Source: a virus. Taken from it: 64,000 nt of DNA. Shown here piece by piece: positions 36,256 through 43,801 of this stretch (its first letter is position 1; each line of letters starts with the position of its first letter). The stretch is from IMG/VR virus record IMGVR_UViG_3300012211_000003, positions 1 through 64,000 of that record, one strand, 5' to 3'. The position numbers were made by a program, and so were the translations under genes. A model generated the notes under the pieces. That model was not told where the DNA came from. It saw only the letters and a list, made by a program, of their open reading frames with translations, and did not search any database.

Positions 36256-37373
36256 GTAAACAAATCGGAACCGAAGAGACAGCGCTTGCGACCAGAAACG
36301 AGTTTTCAAGCGAACTCGCACCGACAAGCGCCCAGGCTGAGAAGCAATTCGAGATTCAATCAGCAATCATAATCGCCAACAAGTTCCGGCGCGATGAGGA
36401 CGCGGCCTTCCTGGCGCTGATGAAAGCGTGTAAACGGTTGTCGTTCGCCGAACAGTCCAGTTACAGTTTCCCGCGCGGCGGACAGCAGGTGACCGGCCCC
36501 AGCGTTCATATGGCAAGAGGCGCGGCCCGTGTGTGGAAAAACCTTCAGTACGGATTGCGAATCACCCGCGACGATGACGACAGCCGACAGATTCAGGCGT
36601 TTGCGTGGGATCTGGAAACAAACGTCAAGGTTACAGCGGAGGATGACTTTAAGAAACTCGTACAGCGCAAGAATAAACAGACCGGGCAGACGGCTTGGGT
36701 GTCCGTTGATGAACGGGATTTGCGCGAACTGACCAATAGGCGTGGCGCCATCCTCGTTCGCAACTGTATTCTTCAGATTCTCCCAAAAGACTTGATCGAA
36801 GATGCCCGCGAAGAATGCCTGAAGACCGTTCGCAAAGGTGTCACTGATGACCCAGAGAGCGCACGGAAACGATTGATTGCAGCGTTTGGTGAGATATACG
36901 TTGACCCAGATATGCTTGAGGTGTTTCTTGGTCACCCGGTCAATCAATGCAGTCCGGCAGAGATTCAGAAACTGCGCGGAGTCTATCAGTCAATCAGGGA
37001 CGGGCAATCGACCTGGCAGGAATACGCAAATCCAGCGCCGAAGAACGGACCCGACAAGGGAACGATCAACGTCTCGGACCTGAAGCCCGGCACAGAAGAG
37101 AACCGCGGTCACGGTCAGGACAATCTCGACCAGGCGGCGAAACCAGCAGAGCCAGCAACGGAGCGCGTTTCCGCCTGTTCCGATGAACTCTACTCGCAAC
37201 TGGTCGATACGATTCAGAACGCGAAAGAGGTCGGCGTCGCCAAAAAGAAGATCGACGACACGATCAAGAACTACACTGGTCCGACGCGCACAAGGGAACA
37301 GTTGAAAGACGAAGAGGTCCAGGCGCTGATCAAGTCGATTGCGGACGCGGCGGAGAAGATCGGGAAACCATAG
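36252..37373 (+). CDS. Phage recombination protein, annealing-protein candidate
   Basis: 373 residues from GTG 36252 (SD GGAGG, GTGA overlap). The core (about 30-240) contains SYSFPRGG, GPSVHMARGAARVW, FAWDLET and RNCILQILP, a pattern I associate with a phage family encoded beside Cas4/RecB-type exonucleases. Its role is likely single-strand annealing, but no assigned catalytic motif proves it. The C-terminal third is charged and linker-like. Gene order ATPase, exonuclease, this gene supports a recombination function. Confidence 0.55.
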   Translation: MSKQIGTEETALATRNEFSSELAPTSAQAEKQFEIQSAIIIANKFRRDEDAAFLALMKACKRLSFAEQSSYSFPRGGQQVTGPSVHMARGAARVWKNLQYGLRITRDDDDSRQIQAFAWDLETNVKVTAEDDFKKLVQRKNKQTGQTAWVSVDERDLRELTNRRGAILVRNCILQILPKDLIEDAREECLKTVRKGVTDDPESARKRLIAAFGEIYVDPDMLEVFLGHPVNQCSPAEIQKLRGVYQSIRDGQSTWQEYANPAPKNGPDKGTINVSDLKPGTEENRGHGQDNLDQAAKPAEPATERVSACSDELYSQLVDTIQNAKEVGVAKKKIDDTIKNYTGPTRTREQLKDEEVQALIKSIADAAEKIGKP

Positions 37374-37388
37374 AGAAATAGCAGTCTC

Positions 37389-37959
37389 GCCCGGTCCTCA
37401 AGCGCCAGTACCAAAAACTGAGGAGTGACGCGAACGGGGCCGGGCCGAGGGAGGGGATTGAGTCTAGCCAGCTACAACGTCGAAAGACGGTTTTGACTTG
37501 GACGGATGAAACATAGAGTAGCTTAAGCCGTCCCGCGAGCCGTTCGTGGATTTGCTGTGGTCGGGTGCTAAAAACGGTGCGACCTGACAGGCTGGAAAGA
37601 CAGCCAAACGTCGAGACGGCGCGCAATTGCACCGCATCGCAAGCGCCATATAAATAGGTTTAATGCGGTTGGCTTTGGCGGAGCTCGACAGTAAACCGGC
37701 ACAGATTGACATTGCCGCGTCCGATACCTGACGACTTGGTAGATACAACGACCAAGGATAAGGGCGCGGTGAAAGCTATGAGCCACGAAACATCTAGCCT
37801 CGGTGTCCGATACGATAAAGTGAGGCTAAACGGAAGCGCCTGTAAAAACGGGCTAGAAAACTCGGGGTGGCTCGCCAGCTTGGAATCTCCTAGAAAGCGA
37901 GGTGAAACTTCAAACACGCAGATGATTTGAAACTGAGGGGCCGCTGCTCGCGGGCGGCC
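37389..37959 (+). ncRNA. Candidate large structured non-coding RNA
   Basis: The 601-base gap between 37373 and 37975 has no convincing ORF but is dense in complementary segments: GCCCGG/CCGGGC (37389-37394 with 37440-37445) enclosing TCCTCA/TGAGGA; CGTC-GAAA-GACG (37478-37489); GGTCG/CGACC (37559-37584); GGCTG/CAGCC (37590-37605); ACCGCAT/ATGCGGT (37631-37669); CTTGGT/ACCAAG (37735-37756); TAGCCTC/GAGGCTA (37795-37828); GCCTGT-AAAA-ACGGGC (37838-37853); GGCCGC/GCGGCC (37939-37959). Size and A-rich or GNRA-like loops recall the large ornate RNAs of phages (GOLLD, ROOL class), but I cannot assign one. Confidence 0.5.
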
Positions 37960-37974
37960 ACATAAGGAGAGATG

Positions 37975-38412
37975 ATGGCAACGAAATACGCAGGCCGCGA
38001 CTGGCTGAATCAGGTACTGAGCCAGAACGGTAATAGTAAAATATGGAAAGGTCCGCTGTCCGAATTGGGGGCCGAAGTCGGGGATCTGTTGGGCGAATTA
38101 TTCTACGGCATTTATCACGTTGACAATGGCGCACTATCGAAAGTGGATTGGTCGAGCAGCTACTTTATTGAACTGGCAATTGACCAGACGATGGCGACGT
38201 TCGACTTTAATCATCTGACACGGTTCGTTTTTCTTTGTCACGATCATTGTATTCGCGGACAGATTTCGCCGCGATCAAACCGTACAATGACGCTGATGTT
38301 TCATAAGCGGGAACGCTCGGGCGAGATGAATCACAGACACCCGACACTTGAAATGGCGCTATTTGATTACCGAAAACAGCATCCATTGGAGGCTGCCAAT
38401 GCCGCGAGCTAA
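37975..38412 (+). CDS. Early protein, unknown
   Basis: 145 residues. Two adjacent ATGs (37972 and 37975); the second is better spaced from AAGGAG. The N-terminal half is helical with an acidic segment (GDLLGELFYG). A Cys/His segment (FLCHDHCIRG) in the middle could bind metal. No family recognised. First gene after the putative structured RNA. Confidence 0.6.
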   Translation: MATKYAGRDWLNQVLSQNGNSKIWKGPLSELGAEVGDLLGELFYGIYHVDNGALSKVDWSSSYFIELAIDQTMATFDFNHLTRFVFLCHDHCIRGQISPRSNRTMTLMFHKRERSGEMNHRHPTLEMALFDYRKQHPLEAANAAS

Positions 38413-38581
38413 ACCCGCGAAGCCCGCACCCGAGCCTGACGAGATGGTTAGGCAGCGTGTAATCGCAATATATGCGGCACTTCGGAAGTGTAAAAGATGC
38501 GGCGAATTTGGCGGACATAGGTGCCGAATGAGTGGCGTAGTTGCGACGCAGCAGGTTTATCATAGAGGGGTGACGCGATGA
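38399..38581 (+). CDS. Small zinc-knuckle protein
   Basis: 60 residues; GGAGG is six bases before ATG 38399. The N-terminus is Pro/Ala/Lys-rich, followed by CKRCGEFGGHRCRM, a C-x-x-C-x-x-x-x-x-H-x-C zinc knuckle. It overlaps both neighbours, so the run 37975-39337 is one translationally coupled unit. Confidence 0.6.
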   Translation: MPRAKPAKPAPEPDEMVRQRVIAIYAALRKCKRCGEFGGHRCRMSGVVATQQVYHRGVTR

Positions 38582-38667
38582 TCCTGCTAACCCTATCCTT
38601 GATCGCGTGGGCGGTAATCGCGCGGTGGGGCGTGAATAAGTGGACGGTGGAAAAGAGGAAACGATGA
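38578..38667 (+). CDS. Tiny membrane peptide
   Basis: 29 codons. A single hydrophobic helix (MILLTLSLIAWAVIARW) with a basic tail. It overlaps the upstream gene by four bases (ATGA) and the downstream ASCH gene by four (ATGA), which supports real translation. Tiny single-pass peptides of this sort are common in phage early regions. Confidence 0.5.
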   Translation: MILLTLSLIAWAVIARWGVNKWTVEKRKR

Positions 38668-39152
38668 AGCACTTAATGGCGCTGACGACCTATCAGCCGT
38701 GGGTCCATGCGATATTCCATTGCGGTAAAGACGTGGAAAACCGCGACTGGCCAACGAAGTTTCGTGGAACGCTGGCGATTCACGCGGCAAAGAAAGAACC
38801 GAGAGACGAATACGTTTTCGTCCAGCAGAGAATAGCAGACGACATCAAGGGATATGGTAAGAGTCCATTCGGCGAGCTACCCTCCAGTGAATCATTGCCA
38901 CGTGGTGCAATCGTCGGACTTGTCGAGGTCGTTGACTGTGTGACGCATTGGAACGGCGACAATCCGCCAAGTGGCTCAACGCTGGATCCCAAGTGTAGTT
39001 CGTACTGGTTCGTCGGTGACTATGGCTTTGTACTGCGCAGTCCGCGATTGCTACCGACGCCAATCCCATGCCGTGGCTATCAGGGATTCTGGAAAGTGTC
39101 GGATGATATTCGAGCACAGATTGATGAGGTGGCTACATGCTCACAATCATAA
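38664..39152 (+). CDS. ASCH/EVE-like RNA-binding domain protein
   Basis: 162 residues from ATG 38664 (ATGA overlap). TTYQPWVHAIFHCGKDVENR near the N-terminus, KFRGTLAIHAAKK, GAIVGLVEVVDCV and a C-terminal GYQGFWKV match the ASCH fold found in many phages. ASCH proteins are thought to bind RNA or modified nucleotides. A role in nucleotide or RNA metabolism is likely; the substrate is not evident. Confidence 0.75.
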   Translation: MKHLMALTTYQPWVHAIFHCGKDVENRDWPTKFRGTLAIHAAKKEPRDEYVFVQQRIADDIKGYGKSPFGELPSSESLPRGAIVGLVEVVDCVTHWNGDNPPSGSTLDPKCSSYWFVGDYGFVLRSPRLLPTPIPCRGYQGFWKVSDDIRAQIDEVATCSQS

Positions 39153-39337
39153 TCGGCGTGGTCGCGGTCTTCGCGATCTATGCAATCAGGAAAATCATAT
39201 TCCGACCACGCGACCTGTGGGTCAGAGGAAGTCACAGGGAAAGCCTGCCGATGATCCTGGGGCACATTGACAATAGCAGCGTTGACACGGCCGGCGAGCG
39301 GGAAATCCGCGCGTGGTTATATCCGGAGGAAAGATGA
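39137..39337 (+). CDS. Single-pass membrane protein, unknown
   Basis: 66 residues; GAGG lies about eight bases before ATG 39137. Residues 2-17 form a membrane helix (LTIIIGVVAVFAIYAI) followed by a basic, soluble tail. It overlaps the ASCH gene by 16 bases and rusA by four. Not recognised. Confidence 0.55.
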   Translation: MLTIIIGVVAVFAIYAIRKIIFRPRDLWVRGSHRESLPMILGHIDNSSVDTAGEREIRAWLYPEER

Positions 39338-39681
39338 GCCAAACCCTGACCCTGCCCTATCCACCAACGGCGAACAACTTCAAGATGATCATTCGCAACC
39401 GGATGATATTGACATCGGAAGCTCGGGCATACAAAGCAACGGTGACCCACTTGGCGCGAAAGTCGGGACACCCAATGCTGGTCGGCCCAGTTGCGGTTAC
39501 GCTGAACGTCTATCGTCCGCGCAGGACTGGGGATCTCGATAACTGTTTAAAGGTCTTACTTGATTCTCTCACTGGCGTTATATGGGCCGACGACTCGCAA
39601 ATTACCGAGATTCATGCTTATAGACATGAGGACAAGAATAATCCCAGAGTCGAGATAACGAGTAGTATTGCAGCGGTTTAA
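39334..39681 (+). CDS. rusA: RusA-type Holliday junction resolvase
   Basis: 115 residues from ATG 39334 (GGAGG upstream, ATGA overlap). Conserved acids appear in RTGDLDN (Asp67, Asp69) and WADDSQI (Asp86/Asp87), matching the catalytic aspartates of RusA, and the N-terminal PYPPTANN is typical. It resolves recombination or replication intermediates as a dimer. Its C-terminus (EDKNNPRVEITSSIA) recurs, diverged, after the HNH gene at 40276-40335. Confidence 0.85.
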   Translation: MSQTLTLPYPPTANNFKMIIRNRMILTSEARAYKATVTHLARKSGHPMLVGPVAVTLNVYRPRRTGDLDNCLKVLLDSLTGVIWADDSQITEIHAYRHEDKNNPRVEITSSIAAV

Positions 39682-39683
39682 CG

Positions 39684-39732
39684 TGGTAGAATAGGTCCGA
39701 AGTGGATTGACGTATCAGCATCAACCCACTTC
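39684..39732 (+). promoter_or_regulatory. Extended -10 promoter and 5' stem-loop of HNH gene
   Basis: TGGTAGAAT (39684-39692) is an extended -10 with no clear -35. The predicted start, near 39699, is the first base of a long stem, GAAGTGG-a-TTGA pairing with TCAA-c-CCACTTC (39699-39732). The hairpin would cap the mRNA 5' end upstream of the ribosome site. It could also end rusA transcripts, but no T run follows. Confidence 0.45.
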
Positions 39733-39758
39733 TAACAATCAACCTGAATGGAGGCTGA

Positions 39759-40283
39759 ATGCCGAACAAAGACTACTTCATTGTTGACCACCTTTCAACC
39801 GCAGAACTGTCGCGAATCTTCGGGAAAATCGAAATTAACGCAGAAACTCAGTGCTGGCTGTGGATGGGGAATAAGCCGAGTGGATACGGACACGTTAAAC
39901 TTCGCGGAGAGACCGTCAAGGTCCATCGACTTATGTACGCTTGGCTGGTAGGTCCATTGCCGCGAGGATTGAAGATACGACAGGTCGATCATCTTTGTAA
40001 GATCAAGCATTGTTGCAATCCGGTCCATCTGGAAAAGGTAACGCCGAGAATTAATACGCTTCGAAGCAATGCGATTCAAGCGGTCAACTTCAGAAAGACT
40101 GAATGCGGACGTGGACATTCTCTATCCGGTGGCAGCCTCAGGATCGACCCGCGCGGGTACCGGCAGTGTAGAACCTGTGACAAGATTCGAAGAGGCCAAC
40201 AATATGGTGACGCGCAACGAATTTATGCCCGTGAATGGTGGAGACGAAAGACCGGATACTATGAGAAGCGGGCAGCATCTTGA
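39759..40283 (+). CDS. HNH endonuclease
   Basis: 174 residues with GGAGG before ATG 39759. The N-terminal part has the CWLWMG...GYGHVK...HRLMYAW layout of HNH_3-type enzymes; the catalytic core is VDHLCKIKHCCNPVHL (His78, then Asn87 and His90). A second Cys cluster (CGRGH ... CRTCDK) probably binds zinc. Such free-standing enzymes make site-specific cuts and spread with flanking DNA. Its 3' end reads into the rusA-tail copy in another frame. Confidence 0.8.
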   Translation: MPNKDYFIVDHLSTAELSRIFGKIEINAETQCWLWMGNKPSGYGHVKLRGETVKVHRLMYAWLVGPLPRGLKIRQVDHLCKIKHCCNPVHLEKVTPRINTLRSNAIQAVNFRKTECGRGHSLSGGSLRIDPRGYRQCRTCDKIRRGQQYGDAQRIYAREWWRRKTGYYEKRAAS

Positions 40284-40335
40284 GGATAAAGTAAACCCGC
40301 GCGTGGAGATCACCAGCGGGATTGCACAGATATAA
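40276..40335 (+). pseudogene. Remnant C-terminus of a second rusA
   Basis: Codons 40276-40335 read HLEDKVNPRVEITSGIAQI-stop, matching the tail of the upstream RusA (HEDKNNPRVEITSSIAAV-stop) at about 13 of 16 aligned positions. The codons differ widely, so this is a diverged allele, not a recent local duplication. It has no start of its own. Confidence 0.65.
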
Positions 40336-40345
40336 GGAGCAACCG

Positions 40346-40501
40346 ATGATCAACCTCGAACACAAACTGAAGCGCATCGAAGAATATCGAGTGAAGAAGC
40401 GTCTACGGAGTAGAGAGCGGTATCGCAAGGCGTGCGACGAGAAACGAGCGGCAAAGATCGACGGGGGTAAGATTCCAGTTGACGGCGATCTGAAATCGTG
40501 A
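40346..40501 (+). CDS. Small basic protein, unknown
   Basis: 51 residues; AAGGAGC precedes ATG 40346. It is strongly basic and helical (KLKRIEEYRVKKRLRSRERY) and could bind nucleic acid. Last gene before the replication-region leader. Not recognised. Confidence 0.5.
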   Translation: MINLEHKLKRIEEYRVKKRLRSRERYRKACDEKRAAKIDGGKIPVDGDLKS

Positions 40502-40768
40502 GAATATCAGGTTGCCAGAAGATTGACTGTATTTTATGATGATTTCCAGCAACCTCAATTCAAGTTTCGGTGTAAGTACGCTGGGCTACCGTGCCCAAAA
40601 CGCGTCATGGAATATCTTTCTTCTGGCAAGTCGGAAGACTCCTAAACGTAGCTCAGCGTAGTTACCCCGGTACTCCTTCGACTGTTTTAATTCATACATC
40701 GTAAACCGCACAGCAGGCGCTAGCTGCGTACTGGCTCGGTATGGTGTGAGAATGTGAGGAATCCCTAG
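40502..40768 (+). promoter_or_regulatory. Untranslated leader before replication genes
   Basis: 267 bases without a supported gene. A 7-bp stem AGGTTGC/GCAACCT (40509-40515, 40549-40555) encloses an AT-rich loop, followed by TGGGC/GCCCA and AGTC-GGAA-GACT hairpins. No clear -35/-10 pair is visible. It probably acts as a structured 5' leader of the replication operon. Confidence 0.35.
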
Positions 40769-41656
40769 TTGTCAGCAAAGCTGATGGGTCAGATATGGGG
40801 CCTTGTCTTAACAGAGCCCGAACGTTCGGTGATGATGGCGCTCGCCGATCACGCCGACGACGATGGCTCGAACTGCTACCCCGGAATGGAATATCTCGAA
40901 TGGAAAGTCGACAAAAGCGAGCGTCAGCTACGACGTGTTATTACTCGGCTTGTCGATCTGGGCGTCGTTGAAATCGTTGAACGCGGGCTTGGTCGAGGCA
41001 ATGTTTCCGGCTTCAAAATTCACGTTATGAACGGTCAACTAAAGCCAAATCCACATCAGAGAAAAGCGGTAATCCAGAGCATAAAAGCGGACATTCAGGG
41101 CAGAAAAGAGGACATCGAGGGAAATAAAAGCGGACATTCAGGGTTTGAAAAGGGGACATCCACGGTAGCAAAAGAGGTAATCCAGGGTCAAAATTCAGGC
41201 GCTATAAGGAAGAACCATGTAGGAACCAATATAGAACCAGATAAGGAACCAGAGAGAGACGCGCACACAAAAAAGAAACCGCCGAGAGTTTTGATCGACG
41301 ATGAAGAGTGGATGGCCACGATGGAGGCGAATCCGCTGTACGAAGGAATCGATATTCGACGACTTCAGGCGAAAATGGTCGTATGGTGTCAGGTGAACCA
41401 CAAGCAGCCGAGCCGACGCAGATTGGTAAACTGGCTCAATCGCGAAGAAAAGCCGATGACAAACGGAAACGGAGTTAAATCGAATGGTAACGGATATAAA
41501 ACACAACCAGAGCGACAAAGAGAGTCGTTCGAAAAGCTTGGATTTACGTTTACAAACGATGGCGAGGATTATCACCAAGAGCATCCTGGCCTTGAACCCC
41601 TCCGCATTGCTGCCAGAAGCGACGATATTGAAATTGACGGCAGAAAGCTGGAATGA
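40769..41656 (+). CDS. Replication initiator, lambda O-like winged-helix protein
   Basis: 295 residues from TTG 40769 (GAGGA nine bases upstream); ATG 40784 is an alternative. Residues 1-90 form a winged helix-turn-helix (ALADHADDDGSNCYPGMEYL, recognition region KSERQLRRVITRLVDLGVVE), as in phage O-type initiators. Codons 99-140 contain DNA iterons, so the origin lies within the gene, as in lambda O. The C-terminal part (EEWMATMEANPLYEGID ... RRLVNWLNRE) is typical of phage replication proteins. A helicase-loader candidate follows, overlapping. Confidence 0.75.
   Translation: MSAKLMGQIWGLVLTEPERSVMMALADHADDDGSNCYPGMEYLEWKVDKSERQLRRVITRLVDLGVVEIVERGLGRGNVSGFKIHVMNGQLKPNPHQRKAVIQSIKADIQGRKEDIEGNKSGHSGFEKGTSTVAKEVIQGQNSGAIRKNHVGTNIEPDKEPERDAHTKKKPPRVLIDDEEWMATMEANPLYEGIDIRRLQAKMVVWCQVNHKQPSRRRLVNWLNREEKPMTNGNGVKSNGNGYKTQPERQRESFEKLGFTFTNDGEDYHQEHPGLEPLRIAARSDDIEIDGRKLE
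41062..41189 (+). repeat. Iterons of putative replication origin
   Basis: Six direct repeats starting at 41062, 41083, 41104, 41126, 41148 and 41170, consensus AAAAGCGGACATCCAGGG plus 3-4 variable bases, with a partial seventh at 41190. Spacing changes from 21 to 22 bases, which shifts the reading frame between copies, so selection is on the DNA and not on a protein repeat. Confidence 0.75.
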
Positions 41657-42359
41657 AATCCTATCGGATATTCCTGTCGAAAGCTTGAACGATGCCTACG
41701 TAGCGGCTGTTAAAACTCGTGAGTCGAAGGCTGCGACATTCCCGATCAACGCAGCGGAAATTGCGATCGCCTGGGCTAGGTCTTCGAAATCCGATCAGTC
41801 CGGCCCTGCTCTCGCTTGGTCGTTAGTCGTCGCGGCAATGCGAGTTGTTCGGGCTCCAGAACAACCGAAGTTCGATGACCCGCTGATAAATGCACTCATC
41901 AAGCGGTTCGGCTGGTTCTGGATGACTCACAACGAGAAGCAAGAAGACGTGAGGTTTGCCTTTATCGAAGCCTATAAACAGCTTCAGGCATCGCCGAAAC
42001 CGGAGAGCGATGGTCTACGCAAGGAGCTTCCCGCTTTCGACCAATCTGCGCTGCCGAATCCTGAGATCGAAAAACAGATCGAGAGCGCTGCATCCGGAAT
42101 GGTGTTCGATTCGCGCCGGGATAATATTCTTGAGGGTGTCGCGAAGATGCGAGCGGCTCTTGGGCGTCCAGAGGTGAAAGTCGAGGAGCAAAAACCTGAT
42201 ACAACTTGCGGGAACTGCCATCTTGTTCGGTTTAAAAGCACTTATCCGCTCACTTATTTTTGCAATCATGAGTCTGTGAAGATCGAAGGCGAAAAGAAAT
42301 TAATCGGACACGATGCCACGATTCAGCCAGGCTGGTGCCCGCTGAAGAAAGCGAGTTAA
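41559..42359 (+). CDS. Helicase-loader candidate (lambda P / G39P role)
   Basis: 266 residues if started at ATG 41559; an ATG at 41484 is possible, but the overlap with the initiator would grow to 173 bases. The N-terminal domain (ESWNEILSDIPVESLNDAYV ... FPINAAEIAIAWARS) follows the pattern of SPP1 G39P-type loaders: helical bundle, then F-P-x-x-A-E-I. A C-terminal Cys cluster (CGNCHLV ... C ... WC) would bind zinc. It probably delivers host replicative helicase to the origin. Confidence 0.6.
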   Translation: MARIITKSILALNPSALLPEATILKLTAESWNEILSDIPVESLNDAYVAAVKTRESKAATFPINAAEIAIAWARSSKSDQSGPALAWSLVVAAMRVVRAPEQPKFDDPLINALIKRFGWFWMTHNEKQEDVRFAFIEAYKQLQASPKPESDGLRKELPAFDQSALPNPEIEKQIESAASGMVFDSRRDNILEGVAKMRAALGRPEVKVEEQKPDTTCGNCHLVRFKSTYPLTYFCNHESVKIEGEKKLIGHDATIQPGWCPLKKAS

Positions 42360-42360
42360 G

Positions 42361-42681
42361 ATGCCTCAGAAACGATCAGCATTCGCACCAGATCGACACG
42401 TTTGCGCCTACTGCCGTGGAACCGGCTGGGCGAATCAGCGAGACACCTGGAATGATGACGCGCAGCGGACCGTCCGGCAGTTCATCCCTGGTGTCGTTCC
42501 GTGCCTCTGTACACAGGGACACAATCGACAGTCGGCGTATCAGAAGGCGGTCGAGCACAACTCCGAAGAGATGCGGAAATGCTTTGGCAATAACTGGCGC
42601 GAGGATTACAAAACGGCGATGGACTTGGAACTGGCGCGGTTGAATCCACCAGTCGAGAAGATTCAGGAGAGTTTGTTTTAA
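42361..42681 (+). CDS. Zinc-binding replication-operon protein
   Basis: 106 residues starting one base after the previous stop. CAYCRGTGW near the N-terminus and CLCTQGH about 30 residues on give a four-ligand zinc site; the rest is helical. Similar short Cys proteins often follow phage helicase-loader genes. Exact role unknown. Confidence 0.6.
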   Translation: MPQKRSAFAPDRHVCAYCRGTGWANQRDTWNDDAQRTVRQFIPGVVPCLCTQGHNRQSAYQKAVEHNSEEMRKCFGNNWREDYKTAMDLELARLNPPVEKIQESLF

Positions 42682-42702
42682 ATCAAATAGCGAAGGAGCA
42701 AT

Positions 42703-43539
42703 ATGCCGAAAACTGAGAAGTTCGAACTGAAAACCAAGATCAGCGAAGAGTTACTTGCTGACCTGGCGGTGAAACTGGCCGATGAGTGCGTGGCCCGTGA
42801 TGTCTTGAAAGAGGAATTGAGCATCACTCGCACGCGATACAATAACAACATCAAGGGCAAGGAGGATCTGATTCAGGAGTTATCGAATCAGGTTCATTCA
42901 AAGCATCACGTCGAGAAACTGGATTGTCCGCTGAATCCATTGCCGGCGTCGAAGCGGATGGAGCTGCTTCACCCAAACACCGGAGAGGTCGTTCATACCC
43001 GACCAATGACCGCCGACGAGGCAAAGGAGGGGTATCTGTTCGAGGGCATCAACGATCCGGAGAAGTCCGCGGAGAACGTTGCTGGGTTCTTTGACGCTAC
43101 CAACGAAACCGGTCCCCAGTTTGTGGGCGACAACGACGAAGACTCTGACAGTGAGCCAGCGCGGGTTGAAGAGATCGAGGCAGGCGGCGAGCAGTTCCCG
43201 AAGAAAAAGGTAACCGAATCGCCGATCAAATTCGACGACGATCTACATTTCGGCGCCGTGCTGAAAGTCGCGCAGGACAGCGGCGATGGTTTCCACTTTG
43301 GTTATCGCGTTGCCTCGAAGGTGACCCCAAAGGCGAGCCACGCAATTCCAGTCTACGTCGACAGCGTGACCTATGCCGATTACGACCGAATGCTTGAGAG
43401 CGCTGCGGCTGCGATGATCAATAGATTGACGTCAGACCCGAAGTTCTCGGCAATGGGCGTCGATCGTACACGCAGAATCACCGATGCAATCCAGGCGTTT
43501 TGTCTGCCGGAGAATGCCGAATCAGCGGTCGCCAATTGA
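42703..43539 (+). CDS. Early protein, unknown
   Basis: 278 residues with AAGGAG before ATG 42703. An N-terminal Lys/Glu helical region (1-60) is followed by an acidic middle (DNDEDSDSEPARVEEIEAGG) and a C-terminal alpha/beta part ending in a helical segment. No family recognised. Its stop abuts the next ATG. Confidence 0.6.
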   Translation: MPKTEKFELKTKISEELLADLAVKLADECVARDVLKEELSITRTRYNNNIKGKEDLIQELSNQVHSKHHVEKLDCPLNPLPASKRMELLHPNTGEVVHTRPMTADEAKEGYLFEGINDPEKSAENVAGFFDATNETGPQFVGDNDEDSDSEPARVEEIEAGGEQFPKKKVTESPIKFDDDLHFGAVLKVAQDSGDGFHFGYRVASKVTPKASHAIPVYVDSVTYADYDRMLESAAAAMINRLTSDPKFSAMGVDRTRRITDAIQAFCLPENAESAVAN

Positions 43540-43725
43540 ATGTCTGGCGTAATCCGGACTCAAGATCCAGCCGACGAGCAACTGAAGCAACTCGGCTGGC
43601 TCCTGGTTCTGGGTGGCGGCGATCATAGCCAGTGGTTCGGCCACCACGAGAAGACCAATCGGCTGACCGAAGGCTTTGAGACGCGATTCGAGGTTGAGCA
43701 ACAGTTGAGGAAGATATGTCTGTGA
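43540..43725 (+). CDS. Small protein, possibly frameshifted at its end
   Basis: 61 residues starting directly after the previous stop. The N-terminal part (LGWLLVLGGGDHSQWFG) looks ordered. The frame stops at 43725, but the +1 frame from 43709 continues with a C-x-x-C tail that couples neatly to the methylase start. The natural product may therefore be longer, with a shift near 43706-43714. Confidence 0.5.
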   Translation: MSGVIRTQDPADEQLKQLGWLLVLGGGDHSQWFGHHEKTNRLTEGFETRFEVEQQLRKICL

Positions 43726-43801
43726 CGGCTGCAAGCGCATCATCGCAGATCTGGTCGCGGAGGCGGGGCGGGAGAACGAGAGGCAAGGTAAATTATTTTG
43801 A
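43709..43801 (+). other. Putative +1-frame zinc-knuckle tail
   Basis: 30 codons with no ATG, GTG or TTG of their own: YVCDGCKRIIADLVAEAG and then ENERQGKLF. The C-x-x-C-K pattern and helix look like real coding sequence, and the stop (TGA 43799) overlaps the TTG start of the methylase gene (TTGA). It probably belongs to the gene at 43540 through a programmed shift, a mutation or an assembly error. Confidence 0.45.

Larger units (their letters stand above)
39682..40335 (+). mobile_element. Putative HNH homing cassette with foreign rusA tail
   Basis: Between the rusA stop and the next gene lies a unit holding its own promoter-like -10 box, a 5' stem-loop, an HNH endonuclease gene and a second, divergent copy of the last 20 codons of rusA. 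The simplest reading is that a homing-type element entered the 3' end of rusA from a related phage and brought that phage's rusA tail, leaving the resident rusA intact. Confidence 0.55.

Noticed and set aside
37374-37974. Group I or group II intron
   Set aside because: Both flanking genes look complete, so there is no split gene to splice, and I could not find a convincing catalytic core.
41062-41189. CRISPR array
   Set aside because: Repeats are adjacent with only 3-4 variable bases and no spacers, inside a coding gene; they are iterons.
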